Under the pieces are notes generated by a model. The model had not been told where the DNA came from. It did not search any database and was given only the letters and a program-made list of their open reading frames with translations. From NCBI RefSeq assembly GCF_001280595.1, contig NZ_LITU01000053.1, forward strand, positions 270-45,294: a stretch of DNA of 45,025 nucleotides, in the 5' to 3' direction. This DNA is from Paenibacillus xylanivorans (GTDB taxonomy: Bacteria > Bacillota > Bacilli > Paenibacillales > Paenibacillaceae). A program made the translations under genes and the position numbers. Below, piece after piece: positions 1-8,778 of the stretch (the stretch's first letter is position 1; each line of letters begins with the position of its first letter).

Positions 1-1
1 C

Positions 2-1015
<1,014 letters not shown>

Positions 1016-1056
1016 TGCATAAATTAAGCTCTTAAAAGGATTTTTGAGTTTATAAA

Positions 1057-1090
1057 AAAGAGACGAACCCGATCAGGTTCGCCTCTTTTT
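1057..1090. terminator. bidirectional terminator between collagen-like gene and serA
   Basis: Arms 1057-1069 (AAAGAGACGAACC) and 1076-1088 pair with a single mismatch around a 6-nt loop. There is a T-run on the right and an A-run on the left, so it can stop transcription from both convergent genes. Confidence 0.85.
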
Positions 1091-1115
1091 GTCTTATAAG
1101 TGAATAATTCCAAAG

Positions 1116-2711
1116 TTAATTCAAAACGATTTCAACGGCTGTATTTATTTCCTGAAGGGCCGCAAGTTGCACAAGCACATCTTTTGGCACTTCCTTGTCA
1201 ACAGTCAGAATCATGATAGCAGCTCCACCAATGATTTTACGTCCAACCTGCATGGAGGCGATGTTAACTTCGTTTTCTCCAAGCAAAGTCCCAACGCGTC
1301 CGATGATACCCGGTTTATCATTATGGGAAATTAAGATTTGGTGACTTTCCGGAGCGATATCCACTGGAAATTTGTCCAGACGCACGATCCGCTCACCGTA
1401 ACCGGCAAGCAGTGTACCTGCAACACGACGCTCTTCGCCATTCTGGTTCGTCACAAGTGTGACGGTAATCAGATTTGTGAATCCTTTGGTAGCCGATGTT
1501 TGGCTAACGACTACATTGAGATCGCGAACTTTAGCCAAATGCATGGAGTTGACAATATTGGCTTCTGCGCCTAAATGTCTTGCCAGGATACCCTTTACAA
1601 TGTAGCGAGTCAAAGGAGAAGTATCCACTTCAGACAAATCTCCAGCGTAATCGATCCGAATTTCTTGAACCGCATTTTGAGTGATCTGAGCAGCAAAGCT
1701 ACCCAGTGTTTCACCCAGTTTAAAGTACGGCTGCAGTTTGTTCATTACAGTTGGGGCTACTGCGGGCATGTTAACCGCGTTTTTGAACGGTTCATTGCGC
1801 AGGATATGAAGGACTTGCTCGGACACGTCGATCGCAACATTTTCTTGTGCTTCTACTGTGGATGCACCAAGATGAGGCGTGACAATAATGCTAGGGTGAT
1901 TCAGGAATGGATGATCAGCAGCTGGTGGCTCGCTCTCGAAAACGTCAAATGCTGCACCAGCAACGATACCCTCATCAATTGCTTCTACAAGTGCCATTTC
2001 GTCAACGACTCCACCGCGGGCACAGTTGATAATACGCATGCCTTTTTTCATTACTTCGAATTGTGGGCGGGAAATCATATGGCGTGTCTCAGGTGTAAGT
2101 GGTGTGTGAACGGTCATGAAGTCAGCATTGCGAATGATATCATCCACACTAGCCAGCTTAACTTGAAGTTTCTCCGCACGATCTTGAGTGAGGAACGGGT
2201 CATAAGCTAGAATATCCATTCCGAATGCTTTGGCACGTTTAGCTACTTCGCTACCGATCCGTCCCATACCGAGTACACCCAGTGTTTTATTTCTTAACTC
2301 CACACCCAGGAAGGTTTTACGATCCCAAGTACCTTGAATGGTTTTGGCATATGCCTGAGGAATATGTCGTGCTAGTGCCATCATCATGGCAAATGTATGT
2401 TCACATGTCGTAATCGTATTACCGTCAGGGGCGTTAATAACAATGATACCTCGTTGGGTAGCGGCTTCCAAATCAATGTTATCTACACCTACACCAGCAC
2501 GTCCGATGACTTTGAGGTTTGTACCTGCCGTCATAATACGATCTGTTACACGAGTCTGACTTCGAACCAGAAGGGCATCATAATCGCCGATAATTGCAAC
2601 AAGCTCATCTTCGCTAAGACCTGTTTTCTTCTCAACTACAACATCATTTGCATCCACCAGTTGCTGAATTCCCAGATCACTAATGGGGTCCGACACTAAC
2701 ACTTTGTACAT
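1116..2711 (-). CDS. serA: D-3-phosphoglycerate dehydrogenase
   Basis: Oxidises 3-phosphoglycerate to 3-phosphohydroxypyruvate with NAD, the first step of serine synthesis, in the cytoplasm. The 531-residue protein is the long SerA type. The NAD-binding Rossmann motif GMGRIG is at about 148-153; the catalytic trio of the D-2-hydroxyacid dehydrogenase family is visible as Arg232 (CARGG), Glu261 (DVFESEP) and His280 (TPHLG). An intervening domain and a C-terminal ACT domain (about 455-531, [12 protein letters not shown]) follow, the usual site of serine feedback. The ATG at 2711 has AAGGAGG just upstream on the minus strand. The gene stands alone and is preceded by a T-box leader, so it is probably induced when serine-tRNA is uncharged. 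Confidence 0.97.
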   Translation of the reverse strand: MYKVLVSDPISDLGIQQLVDANDVVVEKKTGLSEDELVAIIGDYDALLVRSQTRVTDRIMTAGTNLKVIGRAGVGVDNIDLEAATQRGIIVINAPDGNTITTCEHTFAMMMALARHIPQAYAKTIQGTWDRKTFLGVELRNKTLGVLGMGRIGSEVAKRAKAFGMDILAYDPFLTQDRAEKLQVKLASVDDIIRNADFMTVHTPLTPETRHMISRPQFEVMKKGMRIINCARGGVVDEMALVEAIDEGIVAGAAFDVFESEPPAADHPFLNHPSIIVTPHLGASTVEAQENVAIDVSEQVLHILRNEPFKNAVNMPAVAPTVMNKLQPYFKLGETLGSFAAQITQNAVQEIRIDYAGDLSEVDTSPLTRYIVKGILARHLGAEANIVNSMHLAKVRDLNVVVSQTSATKGFTNLITVTLVTNQNGEERRVAGTLLAGYGERIVRLDKFPVDIAPESHQILISHNDKPGIIGRVGTLLGENEVNIASMQVGRKIIGGAAIMILTVDKEVPKDVLVQLAALQEINTAVEIVLN

Positions 2712-2880
2712 GGTTTCTTCCTCCTTAGGTATGTGTATCTATATCGTCAAGGGCTCACCTCACGAAAGAGGCATTCCTTAAAACCATTGGAATCCTTCCT
2801 CCCAACAACGCGGTGTCGCAGCAGAGGGGGAAGGTGTAGAAAATAGGGCAATTCCCACGTCTGTACTTTAAAATAAATCA

Positions 2881-3154
2881 AAAAACTCTCAATCCACATA
2901 CTGCTTGCGCAATAAGGGACGAGAGTTGTCGTGGTACCACCCTAATTCACCGCCGTTTCGCAACGACAGTCTTAGCGGTCAATGAAGACCGAAGAGGATA
3001 ACGGGTCTAAACCGATTGCACCTACTCCAATTTCAATGCAATAACTCAGGAGCGCTCAAGATCATCTGCCTGCCACCGATTTACACCATCCATCGGCTCT
3101 CTGTAAGACAAAGCAACATCTTTTTTCCATCATCGTGTTTAACGTGACTAATTT
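2881..3154 (-). ncRNA. T-box leader of serA (probably serine-specific)
   Basis: Read on the minus strand, the hallmark T-box antiterminator sequence AGGGTGGTACCACG lies at 2943-2930. Downstream of it, AACTCTC (2927-2921) can pair with GAGAGTT (2890-2884) followed by a T-run, which is the competing terminator. Upstream, AGAGAGCCGATGG at about 3100 looks like the distal part of Stem I. The serine codon AGC at 3056-3054, followed by G and CTCCTGAGT, is the best candidate specifier; a UCC overlaps the same stretch. The family role is known: uncharged tRNA stabilises the antiterminator and lets serA be transcribed. Specificity is inferred from the codon and from the gene controlled. Confidence 0.9.
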
Positions 3155-3160
3155 TTTCAT

Positions 3161-3190
3161 AATGTATCATGGCTGACATGAGCATGTCAA
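3161..3190 (-). promoter_or_regulatory. promoter of the serA T-box transcript
   Basis: On the minus strand, TTGACA (3190-3185) is followed after 18 nt by TACATT (3166-3161), which is preceded by TG one base away (extended -10). Transcription would start near 3154, immediately before the T-box Stem I. Confidence 0.6.
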
Positions 3191-3398
3191 TAGGCTTAAA
3201 TGTTTTAATTCGATTTACCATTGTCAGTTTCTTCAATGCCAAAGGAAGCATACAAATATTAAGAATTGACTTCCTTGATTGATATAAATAGCTCGATTAC
3301 AAGCTGTTTTACGAATAGAATTTTAATGCATTAATGAAGTAATGCATTTGCTATAGCTTCGCTAAAAAACCGGGACTTGGGGCAGGCCTTGAACCTAT
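3191..3398. other. intergenic gap between serA leader and CPBP gene
   Basis: AT-rich spacer between two divergent promoters. I see no ORF with a ribosome binding site, no convincing hairpin and no repeat in it. Confidence 0.5.
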
Positions 3399-3427
3399 TT
3401 GGTTTTTTGGATATCATTTAGTATACT
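3399..3427 (+). promoter_or_regulatory. sigma-A-like promoter of the CPBP protease gene
   Basis: TTGGTT (3399-3404), a 17-nt spacer and TATACT (3422-3427). It lies 60 nt before the ATG at 3489 and overlaps the apparent 5' extension of that frame, which argues for the shorter protein. Confidence 0.6.
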
Positions 3428-3488
3428 ATCCGATTGGACAACGAAATTGTTATCCATCAAATATAAGTCAAGAGGACAGACACAGGCG

Positions 3489-4082
3489 ATGAAAAAATTA
3501 AAGTTTCCCAAGTTCAAGATTCAGAAGGCTGAACCACAGCAACTTACCGAGCGTTTGCTTCTGATCAATCTATACTTTACACAAGGGTTAACTTTGATCA
3601 TTGGCGTTGTATGGATTTTATTGCAGAAGAGAAATTTGTTTGATGTGCTTGCGTGGCCTGACAGTTACCATTTTATTTGGTGGGGGCTTGGTCTTGCTGG
3701 CATTATGCTGGTTATGGACTTGGTTCTTTCTTATGTTATTCCTCAAGAAAGTATGGACGATGGGGGAATTAACGAGATGCTGTTTCGTCAGCGTCCGATC
3801 TGGCACATTGTATGCATAGCAGCCATCGTTGCTGTTTGTGAAGAATTGTTATTTCGCGGAGCCATACAGTATGCGTTAGGTCCTTACTGGACAAGTATTT
3901 TATTTGCGGTCATCCATATTCGATATCTGCGGCATTGGATCCCAACTGGTTGGGTATTTGTTTCGAGCTATGGATTGGGTTGGATTTATATGCAATCCGG
4001 CACATTATGGGCGCCTATACTATGTCATTTTATTATTGATTTGGTGTCTGGATTAGCGATACGTTTTCGGAGGGGATCATGA
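3489..4082 (+). CDS. CPBP family intramembrane metalloprotease
   Basis: A 197-residue multi-pass membrane protein. The CPBP (Abi/CAAX protease) signature is complete: EELLFRG with Glu118, Glu119 and Arg123; FAVIH with His143; and HFIID with His180 and Asp184, all inside membrane segments. The family cleaves or modifies membrane substrates; the substrate here is unknown. ATG 3489 is preferred over the TTG at 3399 because that TTG falls on the -35 of the promoter and because AGAGGA sits at 3471-3476. The stop overlaps the start of the next gene (ATGA), so the two are translationally coupled. Family certain, function open. Confidence 0.88.
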   Translation: MKKLKFPKFKIQKAEPQQLTERLLLINLYFTQGLTLIIGVVWILLQKRNLFDVLAWPDSYHFIWWGLGLAGIMLVMDLVLSYVIPQESMDDGGINEMLFRQRPIWHIVCIAAIVAVCEELLFRGAIQYALGPYWTSILFAVIHIRYLRHWIPTGWVFVSSYGLGWIYMQSGTLWAPILCHFIIDLVSGLAIRFRRGS

Positions 4083-4531
4083 ATCAGCAATTAAGTAGAA
4101 TGAAGACTTACGGCAGTCAGCGCCATCGTCATTCAGATAAGACAGAGACATCTGAACGTCCTGAAGCTTCTCAAACAAATCTGGTTGTTGAAACAGCTGC
4201 TGCCGCAGAGGTGGGAGGACTCACACCAATTACCTCTGTCTCTATACCAAGATCACAACGTAAGTCTTATACATCATCGTTGGAAAGTCCGGTGCTCCCC
4301 CGGCGGGCGCCAGCACGTGCCAATAAAGAACAAAAGCCATCAGAAGAGTCCGTTTCCGAAGCGGGCACACTTCCTACGCGGACGGAACTTCATCCTTCTC
4401 GCCGTTTACGACTCAGTAAACGATTTGTTAATTCACTCATTTTTATATTTGTTTTGCTCACGATCAGTCTGGTTTGGTGGGGTATAAAAGGAGCGCCTCC
4501 TCTGGATACTTTTCTTCCATGGCCATGGTAA
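4079..4531 (+). CDS. hypothetical single-pass membrane protein
   Basis: I do not recognise this 150-residue protein. Its first ~115 residues are low-complexity, rich in Ser, Thr, Pro, Arg and Glu and probably disordered. A single hydrophobic helix follows at about 118-138 (SLIFIFVLLTISLVWW), then a short tail ending in PWPW, so the long N-terminal part would face the cytoplasm by the positive-inside rule (RRLRLSKRF before the helix). It overlaps the CPBP gene by ATGA and its stop codon overlaps a possible ATG of the next gene (TAATG at 4529). The arrangement suggests the three products act together at the membrane; no function can be assigned. Confidence 0.75.
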   Translation: MNQQLSRMKTYGSQRHRHSDKTETSERPEASQTNLVVETAAAAEVGGLTPITSVSIPRSQRKSYTSSLESPVLPRRAPARANKEQKPSEESVSEAGTLPTRTELHPSRRLRLSKRFVNSLIFIFVLLTISLVWWGIKGAPPLDTFLPWPW

Positions 4532-5343
4532 TGCTGGCCTGGTTCATTGCTGTTATTTTGGCCGGAATTGCTTTGCTGGTTCATATGTGGCGAGAGGCGC
4601 ATCTTCACCACATTGTTTCAGAAGAGGTTGAAGTGCCGAATTTGCCGTCTTCTTTTGATGGTAGCAAAATACTGTATATATCTGATATCCATAAGCGCAA
4701 GCTGAAAAACAATGATCTGGAACACCTTCGAAATCAGGTGGACTGGGTTATTATTGGGGGAGATGTGGCTGAAAAGGGAATTTCATGGCCCATCGTCAGA
4801 CATAATATGAGCTTGTTATCATATATTGCACCTGCTTTTACAGTGTATGGGAACCATGATAAAAGAGCAGGAACTGCGCATCTCGAACGTATATTCAGAG
4901 ATACGGGCGTTCAACTTTTACAGGATTCTACAGTCTACCTTCCTAAAGGCAAAAGCAAGCTGTGCCTAGTCGGAGTTGATTATCGTTCACGGCGAGGGGA
5001 TTCGCTGCTTGCTGAATTGGACACCAAAGATTGCAAGATTGCCATTGTACACGATCCCCTACAGGCTCTTCACTTGAATGAGCCTGTTGATCTGATATTG
5101 AGTGGTCACACCCACGGTGGACAATTGGTATTTCCGGGCTTTGGTCCTGTCTTTCTTAACAAAGCGTACCGTTCTGTGTCTAGTGGGTGGTTCTCTTTGA
5201 AACGTGAGGGTAATGATACCGATCGAGAAGGCAAAATGTTGGTTAGCAAAGGATACGGAACAAATCATTTGCCGTTTAGACTTTGTTGTCCCGCTGAAAT
5301 GCATATCATTACTTTGCGAATGCTCTCAAACAAACAGCCTTGA
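4519..5343 (+). CDS. membrane-anchored metallophosphoesterase (YkuE-like)
   Basis: A calcineurin-like phosphoesterase of about 274 residues. One N-terminal membrane helix (about 5-22) is followed by the metal-binding motifs in order: DIH (56-58), GD (81-82), GNHD (111-114), H178 and GHTHGGQ (196-202). The active site would face outside the membrane or sit at its surface, as in YkuE-type enzymes; the substrate is unknown. The start is uncertain: ATG codons at 4519, 4525 and 4531 are in frame and none has a clear ribosome binding site. The ATG at 4531 overlaps the preceding stop (TAATG), suggesting coupling. The 3' end lies inside a strong hairpin (5329-5369). Confidence 0.85.
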   Translation: MAMVMLAWFIAVILAGIALLVHMWREAHLHHIVSEEVEVPNLPSSFDGSKILYISDIHKRKLKNNDLEHLRNQVDWVIIGGDVAEKGISWPIVRHNMSLLSYIAPAFTVYGNHDKRAGTAHLERIFRDTGVQLLQDSTVYLPKGKSKLCLVGVDYRSRRGDSLLAELDTKDCKIAIVHDPLQALHLNEPVDLILSGHTHGGQLVFPGFGPVFLNKAYRSVSSGWFSLKREGNDTDREGKMLVSKGYGTNHLPFRLCCPAEMHIITLRMLSNKQP

Positions 5344-5369
5344 TCCACATGGGATCAAGGCTGTTTGTT
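5329..5369. terminator. long perfect hairpin between convergent genes
   Basis: An 18-bp perfect stem (AACAAACAGCCTTGATCC and its complement) with a 5-nt loop ACATG. The left arm encodes the last residues and stop of the metallophosphoesterase. The T-run is interrupted (GTTTGTTG), but the stem is strong and symmetric enough to serve both strands. Confidence 0.7.
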
Positions 5370-5446
5370 GTAACTTTGGATGTTCCTTCATATCCATTCC
5401 AATTCATCATTCAGATAAGCCGATTGTAGGCCAAAAAAATCGAAGC

Positions 5447-6379
5447 TCAACGTGCTTCCAGTTCAATGGAGCGAGGGTCGACAAATGTGTAGCCTTTCTG
5501 TTCGAGTTTGGTTAACAACTCATCCAATGCTTCAACCGTCCATGGCAACTCATGCATCAAAATATTACTACCGGGATTTAATTGATCCAGCACATTCTGG
5601 ATGACTTTATCCGGTTTGTTTTTGGTGCTCTTATCCCAATCCAGTGAGCCATTGGACCATGTCATATATAACATGCCGTTTTTCTTGACTGTAGCCTTCA
5701 GTGCATCATTTCCGGATCCGAACGGCGGGCGGAAGAACTGAGGCTCCACGCCAATCGTTTCTTTTACAATTTTTTGCACATCGGTTACCTGTTTGGCGGC
5801 TGCCGTAGTGGACATTTTTTTCAGATCTTCATGATCCCAGGCATGATTTCCTACAACCTGACCACGTTTATGAATGATCTCCAGCAACTCGGGATGACTT
5901 TTCACTCGGTATCCGTTAACAAAAAATATTGCTTTCGCGCCATGTTTATCCAATGTGTCGATTAATCCGTTAATCATTTTTTCTTCTTTAGGTCCATCAT
6001 CAAATGTCAACAAAACAACCTTGCTTTCGCTTGTTTTGGCGTTGGGTTTGATGTAATAATTGGCGTTCATGTGATACGTTTTTTCAATATTATCTTCGGT
6101 TGTTTGTCCGGAAGTATTGTCGTTTCCTTCCTTTTCTGTAGTGGACATTTCGTCACGCCTTGGTGATTCTTGATCAGATGGTGAGTCCGTTGAGGACTGG
6201 GAATCCGTGGTTTGTGTTTCTCCTGTGCCAGTGGCTGTTGGCTCATTATGTTGCTCCTGCGTCGAAGTAACCGATCCATTGCTGGACCTGGTGGATTCAG
6301 GTGTTGTATCGTCCTTGGAACCACACGCTGACAACAGCATGCATACGATCATAATTAAGGCGGTGGTCTGTCTAATCAT
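5447..6379 (-). CDS. polysaccharide deacetylase family lipoprotein
   Basis: A secreted lipoprotein of 310 residues. The signal peptide ends in lipobox LLSAC with Cys19. A Ser/Thr/Glu-rich linker (about 20-115) follows, then a NodB-type deacetylase domain with the family motifs TFDDGP (125-130), HAWDH (179-183, metal ligands), RPPFG (217-221), a DW motif near 247 and LMHEL (His276). The family removes N- or O-acetyl groups from cell-wall or exopolysaccharide chains; the exact polymer is not visible from sequence. The start at 6379 is chosen because it puts the signal peptide at the N-terminus; a frame extension to 6433 would bury it. The ribosome binding site is weak (AGGAAAG, 12 nt away). Confidence 0.88.
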   Translation of the reverse strand: MIRQTTALIMIVCMLLSACGSKDDTTPESTRSSNGSVTSTQEQHNEPTATGTGETQTTDSQSSTDSPSDQESPRRDEMSTTEKEGNDNTSGQTTEDNIEKTYHMNANYYIKPNAKTSESKVVLLTFDDGPKEEKMINGLIDTLDKHGAKAIFFVNGYRVKSHPELLEIIHKRGQVVGNHAWDHEDLKKMSTTAAAKQVTDVQKIVKETIGVEPQFFRPPFGSGNDALKATVKKNGMLYMTWSNGSLDWDKSTKNKPDKVIQNVLDQLNPGSNILMHELPWTVEALDELLTKLEQKGYTFVDPRSIELEAR

Positions 6380-6473
6380 GATTTCAACTCGCTTTCCTGT
6401 ATTTATGCGGAATGAGATGAGGGCCTCCCGCAAACACTAGTTGTGATTTTAACATTAAAAGGAGGTTGGTGTA

Positions 6474-6830
6474 ATGAAGGCGTCATCCTTTTTCTGGGGT
6501 GTTGTAATTGGCGTAGCAGCCAGTTCTTGGCTGTCCAAAGGTAAAATGTCAATGCTGTCTTCCGGTTCATCCCGCAACATGATGAATCAGGCCAAACACA
6601 AAATGATGGAGATGACGTTCCCCGGTATGGACGGGTTCAGCTCCAAGCCAAACGAACAAAGCGGAGATTCCCACAAAAGCACGCATAAAAAAAGTGCAAA
6701 ACCGATCACTCCGCAGGAAAAAGAAGAGAACATGAACATGCTCAAAGATTTTATTCGCACCAATCCGGATGTTAAACATGAAGTTGAGCAAATTTTAACT
6801 CAAACAAACACAACAGTACCGGGTTTATAA
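6474..6830 (+). CDS. small hypothetical membrane or exported protein
   Basis: 118 residues with a strong AAAGGAGG site just upstream of the ATG. One hydrophobic segment lies at the N-terminus (about 5-20, SFFWGVVIGVAASSW), followed by a Met-, Lys- and Ser-rich hydrophilic tail with a likely helical end (about 85-110). In layout it resembles short YtxH-like proteins (a single anchor and a charged tail), but I see no diagnostic motif. It is a single gene closed by the terminator at 6847-6890. Confidence 0.75.
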   Translation: MKASSFFWGVVIGVAASSWLSKGKMSMLSSGSSRNMMNQAKHKMMEMTFPGMDGFSSKPNEQSGDSHKSTHKKSAKPITPQEKEENMNMLKDFIRTNPDVKHEVEQILTQTNTTVPGL

Positions 6831-6846
6831 ACACAAACTCCCCATT

Positions 6847-6890
6847 AGAATCATCCACAGTCTAGTTTGATGTGGAATGATTCTTTTTTT
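6847..6890 (+). terminator. rho-independent terminator
   Basis: AGAATCATCCACA (6847-6859) pairs with TGTGGAATGATTCT (6871-6884) with one bulged base, followed by seven T. Confidence 0.9.
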
Positions 6891-6961
6891 GTCGATTTTA
6901 CTTCGTGCATTTGCAGGTATAAAATGATAACATAACTACATAGATTTATTTTCAGCACATA

Positions 6962-6990
6962 TTGTTTTGTGCTTCATAATCTGTTATAAG
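6962..6990 (+). promoter_or_regulatory. possible mecA promoter
   Basis: TTGTTT (6962-6967), 17-nt spacer, TATAAG (6985-6990). The leader would be only about 20 nt. A second AT-rich candidate (TATAAAAT) lies at about 6918 without a good -35. Confidence 0.4.
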
Positions 6991-7016
6991 ACTTGCTTAT
7001 AAAGGGGAGATCCTGT

Positions 7017-7631
7017 ATGAAAATAGAACGATTAAGTCACGATAAGATACGGATTTTCCTGACCTTTGACGATCTGAGCGAGCGCGGAATACAAAAAGAA
7101 GATATGTGGCAGGAAATACCTAGAGTTCATGAACTGTTCACTGAAATGATGGACCAGGCCTATTCCGAACTTGGATTTGATGCTACAGGTCCACTTGCTG
7201 TCGAAGTATTCGCACTTCCCGCTCAAGGGATGGTTGTCATTGTTACCCGGGGGAAATATGATCCGCAACAATATGGTTCAGGTAACGAGGATGATCTGCC
7301 TGAAGAAGTATATGAGATGGAAGTTACACTTGAGCAAAGCGATTCCATCGTCTATGCATTCAAAGATTTTGAAGTGCTAATTGAGGCTGCACATATGTTG
7401 CGTCAGCACGTAACGGATGCTGGACGACTCTATTCCTATAAAGACAAGTGGTTTTTGCATTTGGAACCGGATGACGTGGATTCCACCAAACATGCAGCAT
7501 TGATTGCCCTGCTTGCTGAATTCGGTGAAGGATCTTCAGTCACTCCAGCAGTCATGGAAGAGTATGGGAAGGTTGTTATGCCTGAGCAAGCGATTGAGGT
7601 TATTTGCACCCACTTCAAGCGTCAGGATTAA
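7017..7631 (+). CDS. mecA: adaptor protein MecA
   Basis: MecA delivers substrates such as the competence factor ComK to the ClpC-ClpP protease in Bacillus. The 204-residue product has the MecA N-terminal domain (MKIERLSHDKIRIFLTFDDL, about 1-80), a linker rich in Glu/Asp (about 85-105, GNEDDLPEEVYEME), and the C-terminal ClpC-binding domain (about 110-204, AFKDFEVLIEAAH). ATG 7017 has GGGGAGA 8 nt upstream; an 8-codon upstream extension lacks a site. Known targets in Bacillus include ComK and Spo0A; which apply here cannot be told. Confidence 0.93.
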   Translation: MKIERLSHDKIRIFLTFDDLSERGIQKEDMWQEIPRVHELFTEMMDQAYSELGFDATGPLAVEVFALPAQGMVVIVTRGKYDPQQYGSGNEDDLPEEVYEMEVTLEQSDSIVYAFKDFEVLIEAAHMLRQHVTDAGRLYSYKDKWFLHLEPDDVDSTKHAALIALLAEFGEGSSVTPAVMEEYGKVVMPEQAIEVICTHFKRQD

Positions 7632-7673
7632 GCTCTAGTTGTAATCGCGTCTTAGTCAGAGGAGGGAATTTCG

Positions 7674-8369
7674 GTGCTTTTGTTTTCGGTTTTAGCGGCA
7701 GCAGTAGCTCCGGGTCTCGCCTTGTTAACATACTTTTATCTGAAGGACCGTTATGACTCTGAACCTCTTCACATGGTATTTCGAGTCTTTCTTATGGGGA
7801 TTCTGATGGTATTACCTGTGATGATTATTCAGCGTGGCATGATGATCTGGCTTGGAGATAATCCTTATGTTGAAGCCATCCTCATTTCAGGTTGGGTTGA
7901 AGAGTTCGTCAAATGGTTTGTGATATACCATATTATCTATAACCATACCGAATTTGACGAGCCTTATGATGGGATTCTATACTCCGTTGCTGTTTCACTC
8001 GGGTTTGCTACGGTTGAGAATGTGTTGTACGCCTTTGCGGGGAATGCTTCCGTCTCAGTCATGTTTATTCGTGCTTTGCTTCCTGTATCGGGTCACGCCA
8101 TGTTTGCAGTAATTATGGGTTATTACATGGGGCGGGCCAAGTTCACGGATGGCAAGAAAAAACGTTGGTTTCTTATGCTCTCACTCTTTTTGCCGTTCTT
8201 CTGGCATGCACTTTACGATGTCATTATGAATACCATGGTGAATCATTGGTTGTGGTTCATTGCGCCGTTGATGGCGGGGTTATGGTACGGAGCGATGGGC
8301 AAGATTACAAGGGCCAACAATCGTTCTCCTTTTCGTTTTGTGAAGCGTGAGGAAGAGATTAAATTATAA
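7674..8369 (+). CDS. prsW: intramembrane glutamic-type protease PrsW
   Basis: A multi-pass membrane protease of 231 residues. Family motifs are all present: EEFVK (Glu76, Glu77), FATVEN (Glu115, Asn116), the RALLPVSGHAMF segment (His141) and HALYD (His178, Asp182). In B. subtilis PrsW makes the first cut in the anti-sigma factor RsiW during envelope stress. No sigW/rsiW pair is in this window, so the substrate is not shown. It starts with GTG and has AGAGGAGG 8 nt upstream. It stands next to ypeB as in B. subtilis, but sleB, which lies between them there, is absent. Confidence 0.92.
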   Translation: MLLFSVLAAAVAPGLALLTYFYLKDRYDSEPLHMVFRVFLMGILMVLPVMIIQRGMMIWLGDNPYVEAILISGWVEEFVKWFVIYHIIYNHTEFDEPYDGILYSVAVSLGFATVENVLYAFAGNASVSVMFIRALLPVSGHAMFAVIMGYYMGRAKFTDGKKKRWFLMLSLFLPFFWHALYDVIMNTMVNHWLWFIAPLMAGLWYGAMGKITRANNRSPFRFVKREEEIKL

Positions 8370-8378
8370 AAATACGGA

Positions 8379-8432
8379 CACACTGGTGGACATGGAGCGC
8401 AACCTGCGCCTGATGCCCTGGTGTGTTTTTTT
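8379..8432 (+). terminator. terminator after prsW
   Basis: An imperfect long hairpin (CACAC at 8379-8383 with GTGTG at 8421-8425, and an inner GCGCA/TGCGC stem with loop ACC) is followed by TTTTTTTC. A frame of the next ORF runs through it, which supports the later start at 8486. Confidence 0.75.
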
Positions 8433-8485
8433 CTGCAACAATAAAAATTCCCGGGGAAAGACAAATAGAAACGGGGATAAGCGTG

Positions 8486-8656
8486 ATGAGAATCAAAATT
8501 AAAATCAGATGCAAACAATGCGGAGAACGCTTTACGCTACGAGGCAAGAAGGAACGTGGAAGAATCGAGACCGGTTTTAAACAGTGTTTGTGTGATAATC
8601 GGGATCAGTTCGAAATTGAGGAAGATGGCGGCACAACCTGGGTTCAATTGAATTAA
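8486..8656 (+). CDS. small zinc-ribbon-like protein
   Basis: A 56-residue basic protein with Cys9 and Cys12 (CKQC) and Cys34 and Cys36 (CLC), a plausible four-cysteine metal site. Between them is a basic stretch (RGKKERGRIETG); the C-terminus is acidic (EIEEDGG). ATG 8486 has GGGGA about 9 nt upstream; the frame extends to 8423 but that part is the prsW terminator. Function unknown; nucleic-acid binding is only a guess from the ribbon and charge. It fills the position that sleB holds in B. subtilis. Confidence 0.7.
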   Translation: MRIKIKIRCKQCGERFTLRGKKERGRIETGFKQCLCDNRDQFEIEEDGGTTWVQLN

Positions 8657-8778
8657 ACTAACGGCTCGGAACCATTCGTAATAAGCCCGTCATTGGACAG
8701 ACTGGAAATCGCATGCATAAGAGGTCTTTCTTCGATCCACAATAGAGGTAGTGGCTTAGAAGAAAGGAGACTCTACCG

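Noticed and set aside
1575..2210. Plus-strand 211-residue ORF opposite serA
   Set aside because: Antisense to a clearly conserved enzyme, Cys- and His-rich composition typical of shadows.
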